From contig NZ_RJJX01000002.1 in NCBI RefSeq assembly GCF_003996985.1, positions 186,001 to 250,000 on the forward strand: 64,000 nucleotides of DNA. Reading direction: 5' to 3'. This DNA is from Ancylomarina longa. GTDB lineage: Bacteria > Bacteroidota > Bacteroidia > Bacteroidales > Marinifilaceae. The notes under the pieces are model-generated. The model ran no database searches. It was given only the letters and a program-made list of their open reading frames with translations, and was not told where the DNA came from. Of the stretch, positions 26,167 to 35,552 are shown one piece after another (position 1 is the stretch's first letter; each line of letters starts with the position of its first letter). The position numbers and the translations under genes were made by a program.

Positions 26167-26559
26167 CTTCCTTTTCTCCTCTATCACTCTCCTTTGCCCT
26201 TGCCTATTCTTCCACCTCATGATTTTTTCCTTCTGCATCAAAGGAATGACCTTCAACTTCATAAGAAAAGGTTTCAACTTCACAGATTTGGCTTTCAACT
26301 TCAAGAAACAAGCCTTCAACTTCAAGAGGAGAGCCTTCAACTTCACAGATTTGGTCTTCAACTTCATAGTGAAGAACTTCCGGTTGATGCAGAACAAGAG
26401 ACCTGTGACGCAGAAAACCAAAAGTTTGATGCGGGACAAAAAAAATCTGTCACGGATAAGCTCTTGCCTGTCACGGAAGCGTATTTTCGTGAGGAGGAAC
26501 AGTTGATCGGTGAAGTCAACGCAGCGTTCTTACCTGGAATGGGAAAACGCCGCAAATAA
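26164..26559 (+). CDS. doubtful ORF spanning a 21-bp minisatellite
   Basis: A 131-codon frame. Its first ~35 residues overlap the end of the REP-like element. The middle is six heptads generated by the minisatellite (FQLHRFG, FQLQETS, LQLQEES and similar). The last ~55 residues (QKFDAGQKKSVTDKLLPVTE, then AYFREEEQLIGEVN) look more protein-like, with balanced charge. Other frames on both strands are also open through the repeats, so openness alone proves nothing. It could be the tail of a decayed gene. Low confidence. Confidence 0.25.
   Translation: MLPFLLYHSPLPLPILPPHDFFLLHQRNDLQLHKKRFQLHRFGFQLQETSLQLQEESLQLHRFGLQLHSEELPVDAEQETCDAENQKFDAGQKKSVTDKLLPVTEAYFREEEQLIGEVNAAFLPGMGKRRK
26250..26378. 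repeat. minisatellite, six units of 21 bp
   Basis: Units begin CAACTTCA and end GGTTT, GCTTT, GCCTT or TCTT. Unit pairs with CAACTTCACAGATTTGG occur at positions 2 and 5. Because 21 is a multiple of three, all frames stay in register; on the minus strand the units read as heptads with LK at fixed positions. Confidence 0.85.
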
Positions 26560-27186
26560 GCATAGTTGCAAATTGCACTCCTATCTCTGAACAGAATCCC
26601 TATTCCGTCGCGAAGAATCCGATTACCTCTGATTAAGCGAAGTGTGCGCGACGATTTATGTGAGATTCCTCATCCCGGGATGGCAGTCGCAAAATGCTCC
26701 TTTATCCCGGGCTGTAGGATTAGAGCCTTTCAGGCTCTATAAATGCTAAGCTAATTGCAATTGTTTTTGGATTTATTAATGTTCGTACAGATTACCACGC
26801 TGCACTCGTTAGGTCAGCTTTGGAGAAACAGATTACCACAGCTCCATGCCTCAAAATCAGCTGTCATTGTGAAGGAACTGCAAGCGACTGCGACAATCCG
26901 TTGCTAGTTGTTTTTTTTCTTTATTCGTTAAGCAAGTTTCGAACAGATTGCTACGCTGCGCTCACAATGACAGCTATATTTTAGCGCGAGCACTTGGTGC
27001 ACCCTTCTGTATTGTCGGACATCTCCTCTTAAAAGGGAGAACGTCATAAACTAAGGCAGTTGCAAATTGTGAGAGTAATAATAGTATTTGGAGTATCATC
27101 ACAAAAAAGCGATGCAGCGTAACCGGACTATGCTTTACTTTTCCAACTTTAATATAGTCTAGGTCTCCATAAAATTGGTGTAAAAT
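26560..27186. other. 627 bp of non-coding, decayed repeat DNA
   Basis: No gene is supported. It contains a hairpin AGAGCC-TTTCA-GGCTCT (26727-26743) and an inverted repeat with CCCGGG cores (about 26684-26720). A pair of oppositely oriented copies of a CAATCTGTTC...TGTCATTG type repeat lies at about 26857-26985. The base composition is more GC-rich than the flanks. Confidence 0.5.
26857..26985. repeat. inverted pair of a dispersed TGTCATTGtGA / ACAGATTGCTACGC-type repeat
   Basis: The left arm contains AGCTGTCATTGTGAAGGAAC and the right arm GAACAGATTGCTACGCTGCG then CTCACAATGACAGCT, roughly its reverse complement. Similar TCATTGCGAGG...GAAGCAATC motifs are scattered between genes in many bacterial genomes. 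It probably folds as a long imperfect hairpin. Confidence 0.55.
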
Positions 27187-27213
27187 AAAAAAGGCAACCC
27201 ACGGCTGCCTTTT
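27187..27213 (-). terminator. intrinsic terminator of pepT
   Basis: On the minus strand AAAAGGCAGCC pairs with GGTTGCCTTTT around a GTG loop, followed by T-rich sequence, 22 bp past the stop codon. Confidence 0.8.
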
Positions 27214-27234
27214 AATTATTATATCCTGATATGC

Positions 27235-28461
27235 TTATCTTTTTGCAATCAGCTCTACAATCTTAACGATTACATCCACTGCTTTGCTCATCGATTCCAC
27301 TGGAACATATTCAAATCTCCCGTGAAAGTTATGGCCACCAGCGAAGATATTAGGGCAAGGCAATCCCATATAGGATAAACGGCTACCGTCAGTTCCCCCA
27401 CGAATCGGAATCACCATAGGATCTACTCCCACTTGCTTCATCGCTTCTTCGGCGATATCTACAATATATTTTACGGGCTCGATTTTCTCGCGCATGTTAT
27501 AATACTGGTCTGTCATTTCCAAAACAACACTTGCATTCTTGTAGTTTTCATCAAACTCCTTACATAGCGATTCGAACAATTGCTTTCTTTCCTCAAAGTC
27601 CTTTTTATCGAAATCACGGATAATATATTGCAACGAGGATTCCTCCACCTCTCCTTTCATGGCAATTAAATGATAAAAGCCTTCGTAATGCTCCGTCTTA
27701 TCAGGTACTTCTGCACCTGGCAATCGACTCATAAATTCATTGGCAAGCAACATGGAGTTAACCATTTTGTTCTTTGCCATTCCTGGATGTACATTCCGTC
27801 CCTTGAAGGTGACTTTAGCAAATGCTGCATTAAAATTTTCGAACTGTAACTCTCCAATCTCTCCTCCATCCAAGGTGAAAGCAAAGTCAGCTCCAAATTT
27901 TGTCACATTAAAGAAATCAGCTCCTTTTCCGATTTCCTCATCGGGAGTAAATCCAATATGAACTGATCCATGCTTAATTTCGGGATGTTCAGTCAAATAC
28001 TGTACGGCGGTCATGATCTCCGCAACGCCGGCCTTATCATCAGCACCTAGCAATGTGGTGCCATCGGTGGTAATTAAAGTCTGCCCTTTGTATTTTGTCA
28101 ATTCGGGAAAATCAGCCACCTTCATCACTATATTTTCTGCCTCATTCAGCACAATATCCTCTCCATGATAATTCTCAATGAATTGAGGATTCACATTTCG
28201 TCCCGAAAAATCAGGGCTGGTATCCATGTGAGATACAAATCCAACCGTTGGTACTTCCTTCTCGATATTAGAAGGTAAAACACCCATCACATACCCATTT
28301 GCATCTACATCCACCTCGGTAAGTCCCATTTCTTTAAGCTCATTTGCCAGAATGTGGGCTAATTCCATTTGTCCTGGTGTGCTAGGTGTTAATCCTGTTT
28401 CGGTATCCGATTCTGTATTTAATTTTATGTATCGCAAAAATTTCTCAACAACCGTATTCAT
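27235..28461 (-). CDS. pepT: peptidase T (M20B tripeptide aminopeptidase)
   Basis: A 408-residue cytoplasmic metallopeptidase, the expected PepT length. GFVSHMDTSPD holds the first zinc ligand His and the catalytic Asp. TTLLGADDKAGVAEI supplies the bridging Asp, FTPDEEIGKGAD the general-base Glu and ligand, TLDGGEIGELQFENF another metal ligand, and IRGGTDGSRLSYMGLPCPN the C-terminal substrate-binding segment. It removes the N-terminal residue from tripeptides. The gene has its own terminator at 27187-27213. No partner gene is evident and it is probably a housekeeping enzyme. Confidence 0.95.
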   Translation of the reverse strand: MNTVVEKFLRYIKLNTESDTETGLTPSTPGQMELAHILANELKEMGLTEVDVDANGYVMGVLPSNIEKEVPTVGFVSHMDTSPDFSGRNVNPQFIENYHGEDIVLNEAENIVMKVADFPELTKYKGQTLITTDGTTLLGADDKAGVAEIMTAVQYLTEHPEIKHGSVHIGFTPDEEIGKGADFFNVTKFGADFAFTLDGGEIGELQFENFNAAFAKVTFKGRNVHPGMAKNKMVNSMLLANEFMSRLPGAEVPDKTEHYEGFYHLIAMKGEVEESSLQYIIRDFDKKDFEERKQLFESLCKEFDENYKNASVVLEMTDQYYNMREKIEPVKYIVDIAEEAMKQVGVDPMVIPIRGGTDGSRLSYMGLPCPNIFAGGHNFHGRFEYVPVESMSKAVDVIVKIVELIAKR

Positions 28462-28620
28462 ATTTTATATCTATTAGATTAATAAATTGGGTATTCCCCC
28501 TTAGTACACTATAATAGCTTCTATTGCCAACCTTACCGATCAACTATAATTGAAGTGCTACAATATTACAAAATGAAACTTGGAAATTATTCTAAAATCT
28601 AATTCCTGATGTTAAAAAAA

Positions 28621-29304
28621 CTAAACATCATCCGATTTAAACTGAAATCCTAATCGTTTGCCGGTCGGGATTCGAGAATTTTGAATTTTCTCAAACATTT
28701 GAGCCACGGACATGATCTTAACATTATCGTAAGGTGGAGTCAGCAAATCGAAATTTACGGAGTAATTAATGGCTGTCTCCACAATTTTCCTCAGGCTTTC
28801 GCGATTGGCTTTACATGCTGATAAATCGGTTTGCAGCAAACCCATCTGCCTTTTGCCTTCCACAATATAATGCTTCTCTCTATTGATAAAAATCCTTGCA
28901 ACCAGATATCCCAAATCATCAAACCTGCTGTACTTAAAAGAATCTGCCAGAAAATTATAAATATTGATGATACCGGAATAGGCATTGTCAGGATTATCCT
29001 TCACATAAGCTTGCTCCCAAACATTGTGATCGCGGTTGAATTGAAATACATTGGAGTGTAAACTAAATATTAAAATGTCAGAAGCTACTTTAATTATAAT
29101 TTCAAATTCTCCTTTATCCTCATAGGTAAGCATCATGTTCGGATCGGTAGTTTGTAATTCCTTATTGTATTCCTCTACCAAATCTTTCAATATTACTCTC
29201 AAATCATTAAAAATGTCAATCGTATTCTGATAAACGGTTTGTTTTAAACCAGACTTTTCCTTGATCGTGCTTAAAATAGCAGCCTTAGTATTCAGTATAT
29301 TCAT
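28621..29304 (-). CDS. conserved hypothetical cytoplasmic protein
   Basis: A 227-residue protein with no signal peptide or membrane helix and no domain I can name. The N-terminal half has an amphipathic helix (TIDIFNDLRVILKDLVEEYN) and then a beta-rich core (GEFEIIIKVASDILIFSLHS; NVFQFNRDHNVWEQAYVKDN). GYLVARIFINREKHYIVEGK and RQMGLLQTDLSA follow. The length and even charge suggest a real, stably folded protein, and the codon pattern matches its neighbours. It lies between proS and pepT on the same strand, separated from proS by a terminator at 29344-29370, so it has its own promoter. Function is unknown. Confidence 0.75.
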   Translation of the reverse strand: MNILNTKAAILSTIKEKSGLKQTVYQNTIDIFNDLRVILKDLVEEYNKELQTTDPNMMLTYEDKGEFEIIIKVASDILIFSLHSNVFQFNRDHNVWEQAYVKDNPDNAYSGIINIYNFLADSFKYSRFDDLGYLVARIFINREKHYIVEGKRQMGLLQTDLSACKANRESLRKIVETAINYSVNFDLLTPPYDNVKIMSVAQMFEKIQNSRIPTGKRLGFQFKSDDV

Positions 29305-29343
29305 TGTTTAGTTGTTTAATTTGGAAAGTAAATATACAAAAAA

Positions 29344-29370
29344 ACAGTTATCAGAATTTCTGATAACTGT
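29344..29370 (-). terminator. intrinsic terminator of proS
   Basis: ACAGTTATCAGA pairs perfectly with TCTGATAACTGT around ATT; on the minus strand T7 follows. Confidence 0.9.
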
Positions 29371-29398
29371 CTAAATAGCTCTCTTTTAAATTTAGAGA

Positions 29399-30874
29399 CT
29401 AATATGCCTTTGCAAAAACCACTCTTCCTTTCGAAGGTTTTCCTGTGAGCATGCAAACGCCTTCCTCCTCTTCTCGTTCGAATGGAATACAACGAATGGT
29501 TGCTTTGGTTTCGTTTTTAATTAACTCTTCGGTTTCTGCAGTACCGTCCCAATGAGCAAGAAAAAATCCGGTTTTGCTTTCCAATAATTCTTTAAATTCC
29601 TCATAAGTATCCACCTTGGTGGTCTTTTCAGTTCTAAAATCCAAAGCTTTTTTATAAATACTTTCCTGAATTTCGTCTAATAGCTTCACGATCACTTCCT
29701 CAACACCTTCCACAGGCATCGTTTCCTTTGTTAAGGTATCGCGACGAGCCAATTCAATGGTTTCATTTTCTAAATCGCGAGCTCCCATTGCCAAGCGAAC
29801 CGGAACTCCTTTTAGTTCGTATTCGGCAAATTTCCAACCTGGTTTACGGTTATCGCTATCATCGAATTTTACCGAAACTCCCAATGATTTTAATTTTGCA
29901 ACAATAGGATTGATCTTTTCCGCAATACGTTCCAACTCCTCAGCCTTACGATAGATAGGTACAATCACCACCTGAATAGGAGCTAATTTTGGAGGTAATA
30001 CCAAACCCTTATCATCGGAGTGAGCCATAACCAATGCACCCATCAAACGAGTGGATACTCCCCAAGAAGTAGCCCAAACATATTCCTCTTTGCCTTCTTT
30101 ATTAGTGAATTTCACATCGAATGCTTTGGCGAAATTCTGTCCCAAAAAGTGAGAAGTACCTGCTTGAAGTGCTTTTCCATCCTGCATTAATGCTTCAATA
30201 CAGTAAGTATCTATTGCACCAGCAAAGCGTTCCGATTCTGTTTTACGTCCTTTAAGGACGGGTATACCCATATATTTTTCAGCAAACTCTCCATAAATAT
30301 TGATCATCTGCTCTGTTTCCTGAAGTGCTTCCTCACGAGTAGCATGAGCAGTATGTCCTTCCTGCCAAAGAAATTCAGCTGTTCTAAGAAATAATCTGGT
30401 CCGCATTTCCCAACGCATCACATTTGCCCACTGGTTACAAAGAATAGGAAGATCGCGATAGGACTGAATCCAATTCTTATAGGTATTCCATATGATGGTT
30501 TCCGATGTAGGTCGAATAATCAATTCTTCTTCCAACTTGGCATCCGGATCAACGATAACCCCTTTACCATTGGGATCATTTTTTAATCTGTAATGCGTTA
30601 CAACCGCACATTCTTTGGCAAATCCTTCTACGTGATCAGCTTCTTTACTCAAAAATGATTTGGGAATAAGTAGTGGGAAATACGCATTTTGATGCCCTGT
30701 ATCTTTAAACATTTGATCCAAAATTGCCTGTATTTTTTCCCAAATTGCATAACCGTAAGGCTTAATAATCATACATCCCCGAACTGCAGAATTTTCTGCT
30801 AAATCTGCCTTGATCACCAGATCGTTATACCATTGCGAATAATTTTCACTTCTACTGGTTAAAACTTTTGCCAT
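29399..30874 (-). CDS. proS: prolyl-tRNA synthetase, archaeal/eukaryotic-like type
   Basis: A 491-residue class II aminoacyl-tRNA synthetase. It lacks the large editing insertion of typical bacterial ProRS and begins like the archaeal/eukaryotic form ([20 protein letters not shown]). Motif 2 is [20 protein letters not shown] followed by LWQEGHTAH, and motif 3 is [20 protein letters not shown]. The anticodon-binding domain follows (~residues 290-400), then the C-terminal zinc-binding-like domain ending RVVFAKAY. It charges tRNA-Pro, including the tRNA-Pro(GGG) encoded at 45722. This ProRS type is usual in Bacteroidota. The gene is monocistronic, with a terminator at 29344-29370. Confidence 0.96.
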   Translation of the reverse strand: MAKVLTSRSENYSQWYNDLVIKADLAENSAVRGCMIIKPYGYAIWEKIQAILDQMFKDTGHQNAYFPLLIPKSFLSKEADHVEGFAKECAVVTHYRLKNDPNGKGVIVDPDAKLEEELIIRPTSETIIWNTYKNWIQSYRDLPILCNQWANVMRWEMRTRLFLRTAEFLWQEGHTAHATREEALQETEQMINIYGEFAEKYMGIPVLKGRKTESERFAGAIDTYCIEALMQDGKALQAGTSHFLGQNFAKAFDVKFTNKEGKEEYVWATSWGVSTRLMGALVMAHSDDKGLVLPPKLAPIQVVIVPIYRKAEELERIAEKINPIVAKLKSLGVSVKFDDSDNRKPGWKFAEYELKGVPVRLAMGARDLENETIELARRDTLTKETMPVEGVEEVIVKLLDEIQESIYKKALDFRTEKTTKVDTYEEFKELLESKTGFFLAHWDGTAETEELIKNETKATIRCIPFEREEEEGVCMLTGKPSKGRVVFAKAY

Positions 30875-30963
30875 TATATATTGTTTTGGTATAGTATTTG
30901 CTACTTTTTAGGTAGTTAAAATTCCATACAAAAATATAAAATAATCTTAGATAATTCATTATT

Positions 30964-30968
30964 GGAGG
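30964..30968 (+). promoter_or_regulatory. consensus Shine-Dalgarno GGAGG
   Basis: Lies 7 nt before ATG 30976. Bacteroidota mostly lack such sites, so this marks the start of the low-complexity lipoprotein and may mean strong translation. Confidence 0.6.
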
Positions 30969-30975
30969 ACACGCG

Positions 30976-32532
30976 ATGAAAACCTATTTTAAAATTCTAT
31001 TAGTTACTGCTCTCTTTGCGAGCGGTTGTTCACCTTCCTACATGGGATCCAATCTCTACGAGGATGATATTTATTACACTCCCAATGAAGCACCACTAGT
31101 TGTGCAGAATTTTGAGAAAAATACAAATGCTGTAGATAAAAATCAATCTGTAGCTCCTGTTGCCAGCAAATCTACGCTAGCAAAAATCAATCCAAATTTA
31201 AACGATGTATCAAAAGATACTCGTGAGTTTTCTGAAATTCAACAGCAATATTCAAAAATACTTGCCAATGATTCGATTCAGGATGTTGACACTTTGATTT
31301 ATAAGGGGGATTCCGGCTACTATTTAGGAGGTTTTACCGGATCGGAAAGAGATCAGGAAGAAGCAGAGAGATTGAGAGAGATGTATCCTCAGGGTTTTGG
31401 CTATTATGACAATAGTGGCTACACCCAAGCATTGTGGCTAGCCGGAGACCCCGACTGGAATGTATATGTTGATGGTGATAATGTATGGTGGACACCCACT
31501 TGGTCCAACTATCCTTATTACAACTCCTATAATTTCTCAACCATGAGGTATGGCAATTACTTTGCCTATAATTATCCCTACGGAAACTATTATCGTGGTT
31601 ATCCTTATGGTGGTATCAACTTTGGCTACTGGGATTCCTGGGGATGGGATTTCTCCTTTGGATTTGGATTTGGGTTTGGCTATGGTTACGGTTATCCCGG
31701 ATACTACGGTAATTATTATGGCTATCCCGGATATTATGGATATCCTTACTACAACAACTATGGTCATGGTGCTTACTATGGAGATCAAAGATATCAGGCG
31801 AAAAGAAGATCTAACAGTTATAAAACAGGAACTTCAAGCAATGCAATTGCAACCCGAAGATCCAATACCAATGCTTCTTCAACTGCAACCACAAGAAGAT
31901 CAGCTTCTGGTATTTCACGCTCGGGTACTGCAAGTAGTACCAGAAGAATTTTGCCATCAAACGCGAATGACTTAAGAAGAAGTCGCGCTGCAAGTCGCTA
32001 TAGTTCCTCTAATCGCAGTGTATACAATAATCGTAGTAAGGTTGGAACCAGTTCTTCAACCAGAAGATCGAGCTATGGAATCACTACTCCACGATCTCGT
32101 TACTCGAACCAAAACAGAACTAGTTACTCCAGAAATAATGGGAATCAAAATAATCGAAGCTCCTATTCTAATACCAGAAGAAGTTCTTACCCTAGCTATA
32201 ATAAACCTAGAACTGCAACCCGTCCTTCTTACAATCGATCTTCTAATACAAGAAGTTCCAAGTATTCGAAATCAGGAACTCGTTCCTCTTATTCGAAGGT
32301 AAAAAGCAATACTGGCAGACGTTCAAAACCTGTTTATAGATCGGGATCTACCAGATCAAAAACTAATTATAAAAATTCTTCCAGAAAACCATCTGGAACT
32401 TCCTATCGATCTTCAGGTAGTTCCAGATCAAGTGGAAATTCGTACCGATCGTCTGGCAGTTCCAGATCATCAAGTGGATCGAGTGGTTCAAGAAGCTCTG
32501 GAAGTAGCGGAAGTAAAACAAGAAGAAGATAA
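30976..32532 (+). CDS. lipoprotein with Tyr/Gly-rich core and Ser/Arg-rich tail
   Basis: A 518-residue lipoprotein (LFASGC, Cys18). Residues ~20-180 are ordinary sequence, including LAGDPDWNVYVDGDNVWWTP. Residues ~185-275 are extremely rich in Tyr, Gly, Asn and Phe (FGFGFGFGYGYGYPGYYGNY). The last ~240 residues are low-complexity Ser/Arg/Thr/Asn/Tyr, highly basic, ending SSGSKTRRR. A strong Shine-Dalgarno GGAGG at 30964-30968 sits 7 nt before the ATG, which is unusual in Bacteroidota. Related proteins are known in the phylum but have no assigned function. A surface-associated or polyanion-binding role is only a guess. It is followed by the FadL-like gene 132 bp on. Confidence 0.8.
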   Translation: MKTYFKILLVTALFASGCSPSYMGSNLYEDDIYYTPNEAPLVVQNFEKNTNAVDKNQSVAPVASKSTLAKINPNLNDVSKDTREFSEIQQQYSKILANDSIQDVDTLIYKGDSGYYLGGFTGSERDQEEAERLREMYPQGFGYYDNSGYTQALWLAGDPDWNVYVDGDNVWWTPTWSNYPYYNSYNFSTMRYGNYFAYNYPYGNYYRGYPYGGINFGYWDSWGWDFSFGFGFGFGYGYGYPGYYGNYYGYPGYYGYPYYNNYGHGAYYGDQRYQAKRRSNSYKTGTSSNAIATRRSNTNASSTATTRRSASGISRSGTASSTRRILPSNANDLRRSRAASRYSSSNRSVYNNRSKVGTSSSTRRSSYGITTPRSRYSNQNRTSYSRNNGNQNNRSSYSNTRRSSYPSYNKPRTATRPSYNRSSNTRSSKYSKSGTRSSYSKVKSNTGRRSKPVYRSGSTRSKTNYKNSSRKPSGTSYRSSGSSRSSGNSYRSSGSSRSSSGSSGSRSSGSSGSKTRRR

Positions 32533-32591
32533 TCCGGTAAATAATCATTATTCTTCCAAATTCAAGAACTAAATAGTCTAAACCAATAAAC

Positions 32592-32625
32592 GATCTCTGG
32601 ATGTTTCCTTCAAACTCCAGAGATC
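32592..32625 (+). terminator. possible terminator or attenuator hairpin
   Basis: GATCTCTGGA pairs with TCCAGAGATC, but no T run follows, so efficiency is doubtful. It separates the low-complexity lipoprotein from the FadL-like gene. Confidence 0.4.
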
Positions 32626-32664
32626 AAACACACAAAATTTCTTAATTGCATAAAATTTTAAGAT

Positions 32665-34122
32665 ATGAAACGATATTATTTTATTCTCATCGGATTGTTG
32701 ATTTCCGGAATCACCTCTGCTCAGTCGGTAGATGATGTACTTCGATATTCCCGACAAAATTATAGCGGAACAGCCAGATCTACAGCGATGGGAGGTGCTT
32801 TTGGTGCTCTCGGAGGTGATTTTTCAAGCTTAAGCATAAATCCTGCGGGTATTGCAGTTTACAGAACTTCTGAATTCACATTTACTCCGTCGGTGGAGTA
32901 CACAAAGTCAACAAATTCCGGATATTCCGAAAATAAAACTAGCTTCGCGATAGGAAATGTGGGTTTTGTTTCGACATACATTCCCAGACTTGCACCGGAA
33001 AAAGGTTGGCAAAATATCAATTTTGGTATAGGTTACAATCGCGTTGCAAACTTTAACCGTCAAGGCTTTCTCTTTAATTTAGATTCGCCAGGATCTCTTT
33101 TAGATCATTGGGCTGATATGGCTAATGGTACTGCTCCAGATGATTTGTATGTGTTCGAGGACAAACTCGCCTATGATAATTATCTTATCAATCCCGATGA
33201 TAATCTATTTTATCAGTCGGTACTCTTTGACGGAGACCGTATGGATCAACAAAAATATATCGACGAGAAAGGCTATATAGGAGAATATCTGCTTTCATTT
33301 GGTGCAAATTATTCTCATAAGTTATATATCGGAGCTACGTTGGGAATACAGGATGTTTACTATAAGTCCACCACAACATATATGGAAAGTTCGGTTCCCG
33401 GGAATATTACTTCCTTACAGGATTTTATTTTCAGAGAATACCTACGTACTTCAGGAGTTGGTGTAAACTTTAAACTGGGTATCATCTACAAACCCACTCA
33501 AAATTTACGTTTAGGTCTGGCACTTCATACTCCAACCTATTACAGTCTGGATGACAGATATGATACTTTTGTGGATTCCCAATTCGATACTGCTAATGCA
33601 AATGGTTTTCCGGAAGATGGGGAAGCATACCATGGATTTAATTCCGAAGCTGTATCAAGGGTGAGTTATAAATTACAAACCACTGCACGTGCTATATTTA
33701 GTGGAGCTTATACCTTTGGCAAAAAAGGTGTTATTAGTGCCGATTTGGAATTAGTTGATTATTCATCTGCCGAATTCGACGACAATTCTAATGGAGACTA
33801 TACCAACACAAATCAGGAGATTTCGAATAGTTATCAATCCACTGCTAATATAAGAGTAGGTGGAGAATATAGAGTAGCTCCGAACTTTAGCCTTCGTGCA
33901 GGATATGCACATATAGGAAATCCATATAATACTCAAATTAACGAAAGCTATAATACTTATTCCGGTGGTTTTGGCTTTAAACAAAACAATTTCTTTTTTG
34001 ATATGGCCTATCAGTACAAACAGTACGACGAAAACTTCGTATTGTACCCAACGAGTCCTGATAATGTAACTTTAAACAATAAGAATCATCAGGTTCGAAT
34101 GACTTTTGGTTTTAAATTTTAA
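32665..34122 (+). CDS. FadL/OMPP1-family outer-membrane protein
   Basis: A 485-residue outer-membrane beta-barrel with a signal peptide (FILIGLLISGITSAQ). The N-terminus of the mature protein has RYSRQNYSGTARSTAMGGAF and then GALGGDFSSLSINPAGIAVY, the hallmark hatch region of OMPP1/FadL/TodX transporters (A-x-x-A-M-GGA-x-x-A...NPAG). Alternating strands follow and it ends in Phe (RMTFGFKF), as barrels do. Members transport hydrophobic compounds; the substrate here is unknown. It is 132 bp downstream of the Tyr/Gly-rich lipoprotein gene and convergent with cysN, sharing the terminator at 34174-34207. Confidence 0.88.
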   Translation: MKRYYFILIGLLISGITSAQSVDDVLRYSRQNYSGTARSTAMGGAFGALGGDFSSLSINPAGIAVYRTSEFTFTPSVEYTKSTNSGYSENKTSFAIGNVGFVSTYIPRLAPEKGWQNINFGIGYNRVANFNRQGFLFNLDSPGSLLDHWADMANGTAPDDLYVFEDKLAYDNYLINPDDNLFYQSVLFDGDRMDQQKYIDEKGYIGEYLLSFGANYSHKLYIGATLGIQDVYYKSTTTYMESSVPGNITSLQDFIFREYLRTSGVGVNFKLGIIYKPTQNLRLGLALHTPTYYSLDDRYDTFVDSQFDTANANGFPEDGEAYHGFNSEAVSRVSYKLQTTARAIFSGAYTFGKKGVISADLELVDYSSAEFDDNSNGDYTNTNQEISNSYQSTANIRVGGEYRVAPNFSLRAGYAHIGNPYNTQINESYNTYSGGFGFKQNNFFFDMAYQYKQYDENFVLYPTSPDNVTLNNKNHQVRMTFGFKF

Positions 34123-34173
34123 TCAAAAAAATATGAATTTAGAGGCGCAAAAAAAAGTCTCTTTTAAGACAAA

Positions 34174-34207
34174 AAAAATGGCTGACGCAATTGCATCAGC
34201 CATTTTT
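34174..34207. terminator. bidirectional terminator between the FadL-like gene and cysN
   Basis: AAAAATGGCTGA...TCAGCCATTTTT is a near-perfect hairpin with A and T runs on both sides, fitting convergent genes. Confidence 0.85.
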
Positions 34208-34223
34208 CTATATTATACAGAAT

Positions 34224-35495
34224 CTATAAAATCATTCCTGCAGCAACAGTTTCGTTGGTAGCTTCATCAATTAATATAAAGCTTCCCGTAAGTCTGTTCT
34301 TTTTATAAGAATCTACGAACAAAGACTTCGCAGCTTTAAAAGATACACAAGCAATATCATTTAAACCAACATTCTTGTCGTCAGTAACTTCTTCTAAAGT
34401 ATTCACATTTACTTTAAATTTCACATCCTTAATCATGCAACGTGTTTCGTTGGTAGTATGCTTAATGGTATATTTACCTCGCAGCATCATGGCCCGCTCA
34501 TTCATCCAACAAAGCATGGCTTCAATATCCTGCTCAACTCTTGGAGAATTCTCAGCAGCCACAATCATATCTCCTCTTGAAATATCAATATCATCACTAA
34601 GTGTAAGTGTTACCGATTGAGGTGGAAAAGCCATTTCTAATTCACCATCCAAAGTATCAATAGATTTCACACTTGATTCTATCCCCGAAGGTAAAACTTT
34701 CACCTTATCTCCTGGATGAAAAACTCCACTCGCCACTCTTCCGGCATATCCTCGATAATCATGATATTTATCTGATTGAGGGCGGATTACATACTGAACA
34801 GGAAAACGAGCATCCTCTTGATTTCTATCATCCAATATCTCGATAGTTTCTAATAAATTCAGCAATGTTGTACCAGTGTACCAATCCATATTCTCGGATT
34901 CATCCACTACATTATCACCAAACTTAGCAGAAATAGGAATAAAGCGAACATCCTGAATATTAAGCTTGGCGGCAACCTTCTGATAATCTTCCTTGATTTT
35001 ATTGTAGGTTTCCTCAGAATATTCAACCAAATCCATTTTATTGATACAAACAATAATATGAGGTATCTGCAAAAGATTTGCGATATAAGAATGACGAAGT
35101 GTTTGTTCAATTACTCCATTTCGTGAATCAACTAAAATTAATGCTGCATTAGCTGTAGATGCTCCGGTAACCATATTTCGGGTATATTGAATATGACCGG
35201 GGGTATCAGCAATAATAAATTTACGTTTTGGAGTTGCGAAATAGCGATAGGCTACGTCAATAGTAATTCCCTGTTCGCGCTCTGCTCTTAATCCATCCGT
35301 TAACAAAGCCAAATCAACTTCTTCGTCACCTCTTTTCTGGCTACTTAATTCGATAGCTTCCATTTGATCTTCAAAAATGGCCTTACTATCGTATAATAAT
35401 CTTCCGATAAGAGTACTTTTACCATCATCCACACTTCCTGCAGTGGTAAATCGTAAAAGCTCCATATCTAAATATCCTGATGATTTTTCTGACAT
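34224..35495 (-). CDS. cysN: sulfate adenylyltransferase subunit 1 (GTPase)
   Basis: A 423-residue EF-Tu-like GTPase. G1 is GSVDDGKSTLIGRLLYD, G3 DTPGHIQYTRNM and G4 CINKMDLVEY, with translation-factor beta domains after ~residue 230. With CysD it makes adenosine 5'-phosphosulfate (APS) from sulfate and ATP, driven by GTP hydrolysis. There is no fused APS-kinase domain; the length matches stand-alone CysN. It follows cysD by 57 bp, and a truncated cysC lies upstream of cysD, so APS kinase activity is lost from this operon. Start at 35495 gives the usual N-terminus before the first strand (LLRFTTAGSVDDGK). Confidence 0.95.
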   Translation of the reverse strand: MSEKSSGYLDMELLRFTTAGSVDDGKSTLIGRLLYDSKAIFEDQMEAIELSSQKRGDEEVDLALLTDGLRAEREQGITIDVAYRYFATPKRKFIIADTPGHIQYTRNMVTGASTANAALILVDSRNGVIEQTLRHSYIANLLQIPHIIVCINKMDLVEYSEETYNKIKEDYQKVAAKLNIQDVRFIPISAKFGDNVVDESENMDWYTGTTLLNLLETIEILDDRNQEDARFPVQYVIRPQSDKYHDYRGYAGRVASGVFHPGDKVKVLPSGIESSVKSIDTLDGELEMAFPPQSVTLTLSDDIDISRGDMIVAAENSPRVEQDIEAMLCWMNERAMMLRGKYTIKHTTNETRCMIKDVKFKVNVNTLEEVTDDKNVGLNDIACVSFKAAKSLFVDSYKKNRLTGSFILIDEATNETVAAGMIL

Positions 35496-35552
35496 ATCTT
35501 ATAAAATTTAGATCACTGGCTAAAAAGCCAAAGAACTATTCTGATGTTTCGA

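Noticed and set aside
31537-32302. Long open frames on both strands within the Tyr/Gly/Ser/Arg-rich gene
   Set aside because: They result from the low-complexity codons of the real gene; they give repetitive Ile/Val/Thr peptides without start context.
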